A DNA stretch of 27,979 nucleotides from CAYMDP01 sp964389375 (lineage in GTDB: Bacteria; Bdellovibrionota; Bdellovibrionia; Bdellovibrionales; UBA1609): contig CAYMDP010000037.1 in assembly GCA_964389375.1 (NCBI GenBank), positions 1 to 27,979 of the forward strand, read 5' to 3'. The position numbers were made by a program, and so were the translations under genes. This document shows positions 16,792 to 24,934 of this stretch, in pieces. Below the pieces are notes generated by a model that saw nothing but the letters and a program-made list of their open reading frames with translations, did not search any database and was not told the origin of the DNA. The stretch's first letter is position 1. Every line of letters begins with the position of its first letter.

Positions 16792-17652
16792 TTAAGCGGC
16801 TTTCTTTGCTTCTTTAGTCGCAGTATCCATTTCATCAAAAGTTGGTCGATCGACGGGATAAACACTTCGTCTTGCGAACTCAACACAGACTAATGGAGGT
16901 GCTCCTCTTTGAAGAGCCACCATCGCTGCTTTAATCACCATTAAATAACGACCTTCAGAATCAATATCGTTCTTCATTTTTGTCGCCAAGGGACCAATGA
17001 ATCCGTAACAGGCAAAAACCCCTAAGAATGTTCCGATTAGGGCTGCTGCAACTTTATTACCAATGATCATTGGTCCTTGATCAAGGTAGCTCATCGTATT
17101 CACAATCCCCAGAACCGCGGCCACAATCCCTAGACCAGGAAGAGCATCTGCAACCGACTGAACTCCATGTTGTGCGGCATGCTCTTCTTCATGGGCCACT
17201 TTGATATCTGTATCCAAGAGATCATCCACATCGTACTGTGAAAGATCGGCGGACAAAGTGATCTTCATGGTGTCACACAAAAAATCTGTAGCGTGGTGAT
17301 TCTTTAAAAAATTTGGATAAGCTTTAAAGATTTCGCTGCTGTTTGGCTCTTCAATATGTTTTTCAACCGCTTGCGGTCCGTCTTTTCTAAAAATCTGAAA
17401 AAGTTGAAACAGCATTTGCAAGAGTTCGAGATAGTCCTTTTTTGAAGGACCTCCGCCCGTCAAGCCCTTTAGGCCAAGCTTAAATCCCAGCTTCGCCGTA
17501 TGCATTGGATTTGCGATCAAATAGCCACCCAGTGCCGCACCGAAGATGATGATCACCTCGAAAGGCTGCCACACGACAAGCATCGAGCCACCGTGGGCCA
17601 TGTAACCACCGAACACGGACACAATTACAATTAATGCTCCAATAAATCCCAT
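16792..17652 (-). CDS. motA: Flagellar motor stator protein MotA
   Basis: Forms the proton-channel ring around MotB and pushes the rotor. Four membrane segments are visible (two near the N-terminus, two after residue 168). The rotor-contact charges Arg89 and Glu97 of the cytoplasmic loop match E. coli Arg90 and Glu98, and the channel prolines Pro172 and Pro221 match Pro173 and Pro222. Length (286) is normal. GAGGT lies about 10 nt before the ATG. It heads a two-gene motA-motB unit. No other flagellar or chemotaxis gene is in the window, so this is a stand-alone stator locus, as seen in genomes with several stator pairs. Confidence 0.96.
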   Translation of the reverse strand: MGFIGALIVIVSVFGGYMAHGGSMLVVWQPFEVIIIFGAALGGYLIANPMHTAKLGFKLGLKGLTGGGPSKKDYLELLQMLFQLFQIFRKDGPQAVEKHIEEPNSSEIFKAYPNFLKNHHATDFLCDTMKITLSADLSQYDVDDLLDTDIKVAHEEEHAAQHGVQSVADALPGLGIVAAVLGIVNTMSYLDQGPMIIGNKVAAALIGTFLGVFACYGFIGPLATKMKNDIDSEGRYLMVIKAAMVALQRGAPPLVCVEFARRSVYPVDRPTFDEMDTATKEAKKAA

Positions 17653-17844
17653 AGTGCTTTACCTCACGCATGGTTTTCGGAATATAAAGCAGAGAAGTTA
17701 ACCACTTGCCCGCGCCCAAATCACAAATCAGACCAAAGACCGGATACCCTTAAGGCTTACCTCCAGTCCTTTGTCTGGTCAGACCCACGGCTCGGCAAGT
17801 TATCTATTCTGAATCAAGCTTACATTGTGTTAATACTCGACCCC

Positions 17845-18633
17845 ATGAGAACCCTGATCTTTATTCGAGGCCTAAATACCTGGGGCGATGATTTTGTACG
17901 CCTGGGTCCGGTTAAAATTGGACGGATGGAGCATCTTTTAAAATCTGCCTTTCAGGCTCACGACATTCGTCTAGTCTCGCTGAAGGACCTCGGCGTGGGA
18001 ACTATTGAAGATCATGTCAAAAGAGCGAGCCGGTCCATTGAACAACTTGAAAGCAAAGGTTTGATCCAAGGTGATTTGCATCTGCTTGGCCATTCCGCCG
18101 GAGGACTTTTTGCGCGAGCTCTGGTGCACGAACCACAGTTTAAGACCCGTGTTCGCTCTTTGATTACCTTTGGAACTCCCCACCGAGGAACCCGCCTGGC
18201 TGAGCTTGCTTTCGACTTTCAGCAGACTCGACCGAAAACCTATCAGGGAATGAAAACTTTTGGCTACGATATCGCAAAAAAGCTGCAACATTTAAAAGAA
18301 TTGAAGTCCTCATCTTTAGAAAAATTTAATCAAAAATTCCTAGATATTCCCGGTTGCCGATATTCCTCATTCGTTCTTTCGCTCCCAGAGCAAGATCTGA
18401 GCTGGCCCCTAAGATCCCTGCAGATCCTTCGATCAGATCCTTTGCGGGAGCCAAGTGACGGAATCGTCGAAGAATCCTCACAAGCCTGGGGCGAAGTCTT
18501 AGATCACCTGCCTCTCGACCATCTTTGCCAACTCGGCTTTAATTTCTACCTTAGTCCCCCTCTAAGACGAAAGGCCCAAAAGCACTTCAAAGCCCTGGTT
18601 GAAAGAGTCGCCCTTGAGACTTTGAAAAATTGA
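17845..18633 (+). CDS. Alpha/beta-hydrolase, lipase-like
   Basis: An esterase/lipase fold. The nucleophile elbow is GHSAGG with Ser84, the oxyanion strand is LIFIRGLN at the N-terminus, and TPHRGT follows the elbow as in many triacylglycerol lipases. A probable catalytic Asp205 (PSDGIVEESS) and His221 or His226 (DHLPLDHL) complete the triad. There is no signal peptide, so it is probably cytoplasmic. The frame could begin at GTG 17827; I prefer ATG 17845, which starts the first beta strand. Neither has a good ribosome site. dsbD begins 32 nt downstream on the same strand, so the two are probably co-transcribed. Substrate unknown. Confidence 0.87.
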   Translation: MRTLIFIRGLNTWGDDFVRLGPVKIGRMEHLLKSAFQAHDIRLVSLKDLGVGTIEDHVKRASRSIEQLESKGLIQGDLHLLGHSAGGLFARALVHEPQFKTRVRSLITFGTPHRGTRLAELAFDFQQTRPKTYQGMKTFGYDIAKKLQHLKELKSSSLEKFNQKFLDIPGCRYSSFVLSLPEQDLSWPLRSLQILRSDPLREPSDGIVEESSQAWGEVLDHLPLDHLCQLGFNFYLSPPLRRKAQKHFKALVERVALETLKN

Positions 18634-18665
18634 TTCTACGAAATGCCTTATGCTAGAATTATAGA

Positions 18666-20453
18666 ATGAAAGCCTTACTTCTAAACTTAAGCTTAATTGC
18701 CCCACTTTTCTTTTCCCTGGGCTTTGGCTCTCAGAGCCAAAATGCGAAAAGAATTATCAACGAAAACCCACTCAGCATTACCAGCATTCAGCTAAACCCA
18801 AATAACCTAAGTCCCGGCGCAATTGGAACCTTAGAAATCGAAGTGTTTTTAGATGAGGGCCATCACGCCTATCAAGACCAATTTGATATTCTCATAGAAA
18901 GTCCAAATGGAATAAAAAAAGCTCCGCTTAAAATCGATCCTTTAGTTGAATTTGATGATGTCATTTCAAAAAAGAAAAAGTGGGGCGCAAAAGACAAAGC
19001 CAAAGTGACGAGTGTGCTTGAACTTCCGGATGATCTGCCTGAGGGACGACAGTATTTAAAGGGTCAGCTGGTTTATCAGGCCTGCACAAAAGAGTACTGT
19101 TTGTTCCCGAAAGAGATTCCATTCGAGATCGAATTCGCGAGTCTGGCCGCTTTGACCTCCCCCGGCCTGAAATGGTCCGAACTTTTTTCGTCAGGAGCTG
19201 GGCAGTTTTTTGAGCAAAGTCTTTCTCAAGGCTGGGGTTTCGCCCTGCTCGTAGTTTTCTTAGCGGGAATTCTGACTAGTTTTACTCCCTGTATTTTCCC
19301 GATGATTCCCATCACCTTGGCCGTTCTTGGCGCAAGAAGTGAGGGGCGATCTCGAGGATCTCAATTTTTATTAAGCCTGTCTTATGTCCTCGGGATTGCA
19401 TCGACTTATTCAGTTTTAGGATTGATTGCCGCAAGCACGGGCTCTTTATTTGGATCATTGCTGGGACACCCAGCCTTTGCGGTCTTTTTATTTTTACTGT
19501 TTGTGACTTTAGGGATGAGCATGTTTGGTTTATTCGAAATCCAAGCCCCTGCGATCATCCGCAATCGCATGTCGCTGCATAAGACCAAAGGCGGATTTGC
19601 CGGAGCTTTTTTCACCGGCCAAGTCTCGGGGCTTCTTGCAAGCCCTTGTGTTGGACCAGTATTGGTGGCGATCTTAGCTTGGGTGGCTCAAAGCCAAGAT
19701 CTTTGGGCGGGATTTGTTCTTCTATTTGTTTTTGCTTTTGGAATGGGACAGATTTTTTTAGTTCTTGGAATGTTAGGTCAAACGAAGATTCTGCCCCGCT
19801 CAGGCCCTTGGATGAATTTTGTTAAGTTCATTTTTGGATGTGCGATGTTTGCCCTCGCTCTGTTTTATATCCGCCCCATTGTTTTACCGAGTGCCTTTAA
19901 TATTCTGGTCGGACTTCTGATGGTCTATGTCAGCATCTACCACAATACCTTTTCTAAGCCCGAAGCCTGGAGCAAAAAGATTGTATTGATCAAAGCTTTC
20001 TTGGTGGGGCTTTTTGTTTTTGGATTTGCTATGGCCCTTCAGGGTTTGTTTCCTAAACAATTTCAAGATTTAGGTCTTTCAAAAAAAGTCAGCGAAAGCC
20101 CCATGGAGTGGGAAGTCTATTCTGAAGAAAAACTTGAAGCTGCCATTGCCGCTAAAAAAGCGGTCATTATTGATTTTAATGCCGAATGGTGTGTCGCCTG
20201 TAAAGAAATGGAAATGTTTACCTTTGTCGATGAGGGTGTGGTCACCTTAGGCCGCGAGTTTGTTTTGTTAAAGTTTGATGCCACTCGAACGAGCCCCGAA
20301 CTTCGCCGTCTGCAAAGCCGCTACGGCGTCACGGGACTTCCCTGGTTTGTCTTCTACGACAGTAAAGGGACCTACCGCGAGGATCTGACTCTTCCTGGCT
20401 TTGAGGATGCGGTGAGTTTTAAGTTAAGAATGGAACAAGCCCTCTATCCTTGA
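18666..20453 (+). CDS. dsbD: Thiol:disulfide interchange protein DsbD
   Basis: Carries electrons from cytoplasmic thioredoxin to the periplasm, keeping DsbC, CcmG and similar partners reduced. All three domains are present: after a signal peptide, a periplasmic alpha domain with the Cys140/Cys145 pair (ACTKEYC); an eight-helix core with Cys209 (FTPCIFPMIP) and Cys328 (ASPCVGP); and a C-terminal thioredoxin domain with the CVAC active site (Cys509, Cys512). The length of 595 is typical. The ribosome site is weak. It follows the hydrolase closely. A 43-bp perfect inverted repeat begins two bases after the stop codon, so any transcript running on would fold into a very stable hairpin. Confidence 0.96.
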   Translation: MKALLLNLSLIAPLFFSLGFGSQSQNAKRIINENPLSITSIQLNPNNLSPGAIGTLEIEVFLDEGHHAYQDQFDILIESPNGIKKAPLKIDPLVEFDDVISKKKKWGAKDKAKVTSVLELPDDLPEGRQYLKGQLVYQACTKEYCLFPKEIPFEIEFASLAALTSPGLKWSELFSSGAGQFFEQSLSQGWGFALLVVFLAGILTSFTPCIFPMIPITLAVLGARSEGRSRGSQFLLSLSYVLGIASTYSVLGLIAASTGSLFGSLLGHPAFAVFLFLLFVTLGMSMFGLFEIQAPAIIRNRMSLHKTKGGFAGAFFTGQVSGLLASPCVGPVLVAILAWVAQSQDLWAGFVLLFVFAFGMGQIFLVLGMLGQTKILPRSGPWMNFVKFIFGCAMFALALFYIRPIVLPSAFNILVGLLMVYVSIYHNTFSKPEAWSKKIVLIKAFLVGLFVFGFAMALQGLFPKQFQDLGLSKKVSESPMEWEVYSEEKLEAAIAAKKAVIIDFNAEWCVACKEMEMFTFVDEGVVTLGREFVLLKFDATRTSPELRRLQSRYGVTGLPWFVFYDSKGTYREDLTLPGFEDAVSFKLRMEQALYP

Positions 20454-20454
20454 G

Positions 20455-20583
20455 TTTTTATTTCAACTCTAAAATTTCAGTACGCACTGTAAAGGACACG
20501 GCCTCCTGCCTCGCCGCCCGGTCCATCCTGGACCGCGGAGGTCCTTTACAGTGCGTACTGAAATTTTAGAGTTGAAATAAAAA
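20455..20583. repeat. Dispersed palindromic element, copy B (43-bp perfect arms)
   Basis: Arms 20455-20497 and 20541-20583 are perfect inverted copies of 43 nt. They enclose a 43-nt apex (20498-20540) that contains the inner hairpin CGGTCCATCCTGGACCG. The apex is almost the same as in copy C and, reversed, related to copy D. The inner ends of the arms are GGAC/GTCC. The left arm begins two bases after dsbD. Confidence 0.97.
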
Positions 20584-20623
20584 GGCTCTTCCTTTTTACA
20601 AACAGTGCAGCGTGAACCTTGTC

Positions 20624-20664
20624 TAGATGGCTCCGCTTAGTCGCCCTGAATGCGGAGGTCCTTT
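20624..20664. repeat. Decayed fragment of the palindromic element
   Basis: GCGGAGGTCCTTT (20652-20664) equals the short flank and right-arm start of copy B, and CTCCGC (20631-20636) can pair with GCGGAG. The central CGGTCCATCC hairpin is missing, so this looks like a deleted relic. Confidence 0.5.
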
Positions 20665-20681
20665 CTGAACTTCAGTTTCAA

Positions 20682-20796
20682 CTTTAAAATCTATATTAAG
20701 AACGCACCGGAATGGACACGGCATCCTGCCTCACCACCCGGTCCATCCTGGACCGCGGAGGTCCATTCCGGTGCGTTCTTAATTTAGATTTTAAAG
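20682..20796. repeat. Dispersed palindromic element, copy C (36-bp arms)
   Basis: Arms 20682-20717 and 20761-20796 pair with one mismatch. The 43-nt apex (20718-20760) differs from that of copy B at only three positions. The stem differs from copy B at four aligned positions, all compensated on the opposite arm. Confidence 0.96.
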
Positions 20797-20864
20797 ATGA
20801 TCAGAACCTCTCGTCTTACAAACAGTGACTGCGTGCAGGGTGTAGGATCGGGCGGGCTAATTGG

Positions 20865-20892
20865 TTGACCCTTAAAATTTAGGTGGTATTTT
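20865..20892 (+). promoter_or_regulatory. Probable sigma70-type promoter for the small membrane protein
   Basis: TTGACC, a 16-nt spacer and TATTTT stand 25 nt before the start codon at 20918, after the gene-free palindrome block. The -35 box is five of six to consensus. Confidence 0.45.
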
Positions 20893-20917
20893 TTTTAAAT
20901 AGTGCATTGGGGGTTTA

Positions 20918-21121
20918 ATGTCGTCTCGTTTAGACAAAATAATAGTGCTCTCGGTGGGCCTCGGACTTGCTCTTGCTATGACGGTGCTGAAATTGATCGG
21001 CGAGGTTTTTTCTCCCGAACCCCTCAGCTTGGCCGGTGTCTTGTCGCTGATTGCCCCAGTACTTTTGACCTTTATTTTCAGCCTCTTGATTTACCGTCTC
21101 AAATCTCAATTCAAAGCCTAA
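20918..21121 (+). CDS. Small two-helix membrane protein
   Basis: A 67-residue protein with two hydrophobic helices (about 7-28 and 38-61) joined by a short polar turn with EVFSPEP, and a positive C-terminus (YRLKSQFKA), so both ends are probably cytoplasmic. A GGGGG ribosome site lies four bases before the ATG and a good promoter lies upstream. A longer frame from GTG 20902 in another register is a shadow. I do not recognise the family. It sits alone between the palindrome block and an exported-protein gene. Confidence 0.7.
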   Translation: MSSRLDKIIVLSVGLGLALAMTVLKLIGEVFSPEPLSLAGVLSLIAPVLLTFIFSLLIYRLKSQFKA

Positions 21122-21181
21122 CCGAGGCTGGCGGCTAATAACTTTAGACCCTTCGTATGCAAAAACTCATTGAGGAGAACC

Positions 21182-21349
21182 GTGGATAAGTTTCTGGGGT
21201 GGGATTTTGTAAAAAAGATCATTGAATTTTTAGGCAGATTACCTCAGGGTCTGGTGTCACAGGCTCGTGGTTTGAATTTTTCCTCTGGGGTGGGGTTTCG
21301 TGAAAATTGCTTGGTTCTTCTTATTTGTTGGGATTGGTTTTGGAAATAG
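21182..21349 (+). CDS. Possible 55-residue small protein with strong ribosome site
   Basis: GTG at 21182 follows GAGGAG by four bases and opens a 55-codon frame with an amphipathic start (DKFLGWDFVKKIIEFLGRL) that looks like a small helical or membrane-surface peptide. The last 16 codons overlap the signal-peptide codons of the next gene in another frame. It could be a real small protein, a leader for translational coupling, or chance; the ribosome site is the main support. Confidence 0.35.
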   Translation: MDKFLGWDFVKKIIEFLGRLPQGLVSQARGLNFSSGVGFRENCLVLLICWDWFWK

Positions 21350-22364
21350 CGCCGAGGCTCGGCTGAGTTGCGAAACCCTTTTTGAATCCGATGAGACCCT
21401 GGGCCTAGAAGAATTAGACCCCCAGATTGAAGAACTCCATAATTTGGTTTTAAATCGCAGCCCTATTCAGCCCGCTGAGGCTGTTTCGATAGCCGAACTT
21501 CGTCTTGAAATACTAAATCCCTTTGAATCCCCAGCCCCTCGCTTGAACGGGGCCTCATTAAAAAGATGGAAGATTCTTGAACGACTTTCTGCGGCCCTAC
21601 GAAGTCGGGATCTTGATGACTCTTGGCTTAAGTATGTTGAGCTCGAGAACCCCTACCATCTTGAGCGACTAAAAACACTTTTTTACTATGAGCCCTACGA
21701 TATTTTTCTAGAGAACTCATTTACGAATGTCCTCTTGCGGTCCAGACGGTCTGAAGCCTTCTTTAAAATCTATTTCGAAAATACCTTTATCTTTAATTCC
21801 GCTTTTTATAGTCATTTATCTTTCAGTCCCTTAACTGCGACCGCACCACCCGCAAGCCCGTCTCAGACTTTAGATTTCGAAGTGAAAGCCCTTTCGGGGA
21901 AAGTTCTTTTGGATTTCCTTCGAGAGGCAAAATCGATGCAAGAAGTGTTTGATCGCCTTTCAGAAATTGAAAAAGTCTCGGACAAAATACATTGGGGGTT
22001 TCGAACTGAGGCCTTTAGCGAAGAGGATCTTCCTACATTGAATTTGCAAAGACTTCGAAGTGAGGCGATCCGCATTGAAGCCATCTTAGACCACCTTTAT
22101 TTTCATGTCTTTAGACACATTCAAAACCAGTCTTTAAATCAATTTATCGAAGATAACTATAATCATTTTTATGAAATTCATTACTACATTCAATACAGAG
22201 ATAATCTGCTGCTTGGATTTACCAAAAACTACATCAAAAAAGCTCAATTCTTTCACCATCTTTTCGATAGCTTTACGCAAAAGATAAGTCCCTTTGATCA
22301 GGATCTTCGAAGTCTGACTTATTTTCCAGTGAATGAAGAATACGAGATTCCGCCGAACAATTAA
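21300..22364 (+). CDS. Exported protein of unknown function
   Basis: Starts with GTG and a signal peptide (MKIAWFFLFVGIGFGNSAEA). The 330-residue mature part is probably mostly helical and rich in Leu, Glu, Phe, Tyr and Asn; the second half has many aromatic residues (FLENSF, YNHFYEIHYYIQYRDN). No cysteine pairs, no membrane segment and no known motif can be seen. GGGGTGGGG precedes the start by four bases. Convergent with the methyltransferase-fold gene, 57 nt apart, with no obvious terminator between. It looks lineage-specific; I cannot assign a function. Confidence 0.82.
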   Translation: MKIAWFFLFVGIGFGNSAEARLSCETLFESDETLGLEELDPQIEELHNLVLNRSPIQPAEAVSIAELRLEILNPFESPAPRLNGASLKRWKILERLSAALRSRDLDDSWLKYVELENPYHLERLKTLFYYEPYDIFLENSFTNVLLRSRRSEAFFKIYFENTFIFNSAFYSHLSFSPLTATAPPASPSQTLDFEVKALSGKVLLDFLREAKSMQEVFDRLSEIEKVSDKIHWGFRTEAFSEEDLPTLNLQRLRSEAIRIEAILDHLYFHVFRHIQNQSLNQFIEDNYNHFYEIHYYIQYRDNLLLGFTKNYIKKAQFFHHLFDSFTQKISPFDQDLRSLTYFPVNEEYEIPPNN

Positions 22365-22421
22365 ACAAAACCTAAATATTAGCGCTTTGGACGATAATCT
22401 TTTGTGCGAAAAATGAGGGGC

Positions 22422-23543
22422 TCAATGCAAGCTCTCGCGGCCGAGCAATCGGGTTTTAAAACCTTTTTTGCCTTGAACAAGTTCCCATTCGACCACTGGA
22501 TACGAGGTTTCATCAATCGGCACATCCATTTTTGAAATCATCTTCAATTTTGACCTTAAATCTAGATTCGATATTTTTTTATGTTTTTTCACAACCAACA
22601 CCTGCGGATTTAAGGGGTCGAAAAAAAAGACCTCTGGATATTGAGTTACTAAATAATCGAAAAGATGCACAGATCTGTTTCTAGAATAATGGACTTGGTC
22701 CAAAATCTTGGGGCTGCCACGAAATCCCGTTCCTAAGAATGCACGGCCACCCTCAGCCAAAGCCTCGTACATTTTTTCAACAAGAGTGAATCGATCTGCC
22801 GAATATGTGAAAGCGCCGTATAAATCAAAAATGATCTTAAACTCTACACCAAGCTTTGGAAGGACTTCCTCTACAAGCCCCACATGGTAGTTAAACTGGC
22901 CTTGAACCATCAGGGCCTTAACTTTTTTTAGAACTCTTCTGCGAATTTCCTCCATCCCAGACACCGGAACTTGATTCCAATTCACATATCGAAATTTTCC
23001 AGACACCGAGTCTCCAACAAGATAAGGAAGGCCCAAATCTCGGCTCGAAATCCCAAGCTTTGTGAATAGATCAGGAATCAAGGGCCTGATGATCGCAAGA
23101 GGGGCCTCTTCAAAATAGGTCCAAAAATCTTGGGCATTGATGGCATGGGCCTCAATCCCGCGAGCGGCAAGTTCAATCGAAAATATAGCAAAACCTGCAC
23201 CCGAATTAAGCGTGAGGTCTCCCGGTCGAAGGCCTGCTATCGCGGTCTTAAATTCCGGGCCTAATTGGCGGTCATGGAGTTCGGAGTCCCGCATATTGGG
23301 CCGATGATATTGCTCGGGTCTGACCCTGGCGTTCTCGTTTTCCACCACTAAACTTTCGGATATGGCGCCGCCACAATTGCGGGAGGACGCGCTGACCAGA
23401 GATGAGTCAATTCCAAGAATAAATAGAAAGCTTAGACCCAAAGGCCCTACCCAATTTTTAGGAACTTTTAAAAAAAGAAAAGTAACCTTGTCCAAAGAAA
23501 ACCCTTTTAGTGCAAAGCCCGTCTGTAAGCCTGTCCGATCCAT
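22422..23543 (-). CDS. Membrane-anchored or exported protein with a methyltransferase-like fold
   Basis: A hydrophobic segment at about 31-53 ends in SLVSASS, which looks like a signal peptide or anchor preceded by a long 30-residue N-region. The following domain resembles a class I SAM-dependent methyltransferase: motif I-like LTLNSGAGFAIFSIELAARG (111-129), then IIFDLYGAFTYSADRF (238-252) followed by EALAEGGRAFLG, as motif IV and the next strand. The usual acidic first residue of motif I is Asn here. No SAM is expected outside the cytoplasm, so the domain may be non-catalytic, or the helix may be an anchor with the domain inside. The ribosome site is weak, so the start may be wrong. Confidence 0.75.
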   Translation of the reverse strand: MDRTGLQTGFALKGFSLDKVTFLFLKVPKNWVGPLGLSFLFILGIDSSLVSASSRNCGGAISESLVVENENARVRPEQYHRPNMRDSELHDRQLGPEFKTAIAGLRPGDLTLNSGAGFAIFSIELAARGIEAHAINAQDFWTYFEEAPLAIIRPLIPDLFTKLGISSRDLGLPYLVGDSVSGKFRYVNWNQVPVSGMEEIRRRVLKKVKALMVQGQFNYHVGLVEEVLPKLGVEFKIIFDLYGAFTYSADRFTLVEKMYEALAEGGRAFLGTGFRGSPKILDQVHYSRNRSVHLFDYLVTQYPEVFFFDPLNPQVLVVKKHKKISNLDLRSKLKMISKMDVPIDETSYPVVEWELVQGKKGFKTRLLGRESLH

Positions 23544-23727
23544 AGTGCGATTTTCATTCCCTAATCTGTCGCGATATATGCTTCAGGCCACCCCTGAATT
23601 CGTCCATAGATTAGTCAATTATGAAATCCCTACCGCAATTCAAATCTAGAGGACCTTAGATCCGGCTTTGACCCTGGCACTCCCCTTGCTCATGGTGTCT
23701 TCTTTAAATAAAAACACGGAGCCTAAA

Positions 23728-24108
23728 TTGAAATTATTCATTTTACTACTTTCGATCCTTTCTGCCCCCAGTACCTTTGCCCAAATCGATATTGAGACGG
23801 CACAGTCTGTGGACTTTTCCGAAACTAAGGACATTTATCTTGATGGCGAGTACCATCATTCAATCCGACGTTGTGAGGTTTCAGATTACACACACTCAGA
23901 TTCCGGTCTTGAGGTCATAGGCGAAAAGTACCTTTGTGCAGATCGGGCCTTCGGTCCCAAGAAGGTCGGCGCCTATTTTGGAGTAAAAGATGGACAGGTC
24001 TTTTTCCAGTATGACGCCCCCATCATTGCCTACACATTTTCAGTTGAACGGGTCGAGGACAAGAAAATCTTTTTGGGCGAGAGAATTTTAAAACAACAAC
24101 AGTTTTAG
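23728..24108 (+). CDS. Small exported protein of unknown function
   Basis: The frame is open from 23668, but a TTG at 23728 with GGAG six bases upstream opens a textbook signal peptide (LKLFILLLSILSAPSTFA, cut before Gln), so I start there. The mature protein of about 107 residues has two cysteines (in IRRCEVSD and KYLCADR) that may form a disulfide, and looks beta-rich. No family is recognised. An ATG at 23692 is an alternative start but would put about a dozen polar residues before the signal. It is divergent from the methyltransferase-fold gene. Confidence 0.75.
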   Translation: MKLFILLLSILSAPSTFAQIDIETAQSVDFSETKDIYLDGEYHHSIRRCEVSDYTHSDSGLEVIGEKYLCADRAFGPKKVGAYFGVKDGQVFFQYDAPIIAYTFSVERVEDKKIFLGERILKQQQF

Positions 24109-24380
24109 GCGGGTCGAGACCACTATTTGCTGGGAGACTAGGATTCAGGGAAAATTGTGGCACTCGAAGCTGGGTTTTAAGCGTTGCGGAAAAATTCAAT
24201 CAATTAACGAAGACGATTCTGCCGAACTCTTCTGTCAGCTAAAAATTTGACAATCAGCCACATAGTTTCTAAGTGGGCCATAGAGTTATGGTTTTTTATC
24301 AAGTTTACCTTGCTCCATTAGCCCAACCGGCGAAAAAGTAGAATAGTGACCAATCTCCGATGAAGGTTCATCCAGAAATC
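24109..24380. other. Gene-free spacer
   Basis: About 270 nt between two converging genes. I find no credible coding frame, only a weak hairpin with a T run (24278-24297). Confidence 0.6.
24278..24297 (+). terminator. Weak possible terminator
   Basis: CCATA-GAGT-TATGG followed by T6. The stem is only five pairs and lies about 170 nt past the stop of the exported-protein gene. Confidence 0.35.
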
Positions 24381-24929
24381 TTAGTAGAAGTGAAAGCCGA
24401 TTGAAAAACTAACTAGATTGCCTTCGACTCCCCGGCTAAATTTTATTTTTCGTATTCCCAGCTCTGGAGCGATCCCGAGTTTTTTGGTTTTAAACTCATA
24501 ACCTAAAGCCAAGTAGCCGCCGTAACCTTCGGGGTTAGAAACTCCGTCCTTCACCTCTAAAATATGATAACTCAATCCGCCCCTCAGAAAAATTAAGAGC
24601 CAATCGGGCATCGGAAAATATTTTCCTTCAAGACCTAAAATCCAAAGACGAATTTTCTCACCAAAGGGACTTGCATCATCTTCGGTTGTTGCAGAGCCAA
24701 TTAAAGGATTGAAGGAAAAACCGAAGGACCACTGATAGGGTTTTTCCCACCAGAGGTTGAAGGTGTTACTCAGTCCTTTGTATTCGAAGGTTTGCGAGTT
24801 TAAATTATATTTATGAACATCGTAATGCTCTCGTGCGCGAATGGCGAATTTTTCTGAATAGGCTAGGTTTGGCGCTAGAAGACCTAAAACACCAGTTAAA
24901 GCTAAAAATAATTTTAGGATCTTAAGCAT
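24381..24929 (-). CDS. Outer-membrane beta-barrel-like protein
   Basis: A signal peptide of about 25 residues (ends LAYS) is followed by about 155 residues of alternating strands with many aromatic residues, and the chain ends with FHFY, an aromatic end as in proteins inserted by the BAM complex. Eight strands would fit an OmpA/OmpW-size barrel. GLEGKYFPMPDWLLIFLRGGLSY and YLALGYEFKTKKLGIAPELG have the look of barrel strands joined by short turns. It starts five bases after the stop of the coiled-coil gene and probably shares its message. The role (porin, adhesin or structural barrel) cannot be told. Confidence 0.82.
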   Translation of the reverse strand: MLKILKLFLALTGVLGLLAPNLAYSEKFAIRAREHYDVHKYNLNSQTFEYKGLSNTFNLWWEKPYQWSFGFSFNPLIGSATTEDDASPFGEKIRLWILGLEGKYFPMPDWLLIFLRGGLSYHILEVKDGVSNPEGYGGYLALGYEFKTKKLGIAPELGIRKIKFSRGVEGNLVSFSIGFHFY

Positions 24930-24934
24930 AAAAC

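Larger units (their letters stand above)
20596..20827 (+). repeat. Direct repeat TTACAAACAGTG (20596-20607 and 20816-20827)
   Basis: Identical 12-mers follow copies B and C at 13 and 20 nt, and both are soon followed by GCGTG. TTTCAACT(C/T)TAAAAT also stands in front of both. This points to an old tandem duplication of a unit of roughly 220 nt. Confidence 0.7.

Noticed and set aside
17653..17844. A sigma28-type promoter for motA-motB
   Set aside because: I could not find a TAAA-N15-GCCGATAA-like pair in the minus-strand upstream region.
20455..20796. A possible CRISPR array or integron attC array
   Set aside because: There is no regular direct repeat with equal unique spacers, and the conserved part is the hairpin apex rather than the GTTRRRY/RYYYAAC ends that attC sites need; no integrase or cas gene is present.
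24247..24275. TTGACA with a 17-nt spacer as a promoter for a small RNA
   Set aside because: The -10 position reads TAAGTG, a poor match, and the hairpin with T6 comes almost at once, leaving no room for a useful RNA.
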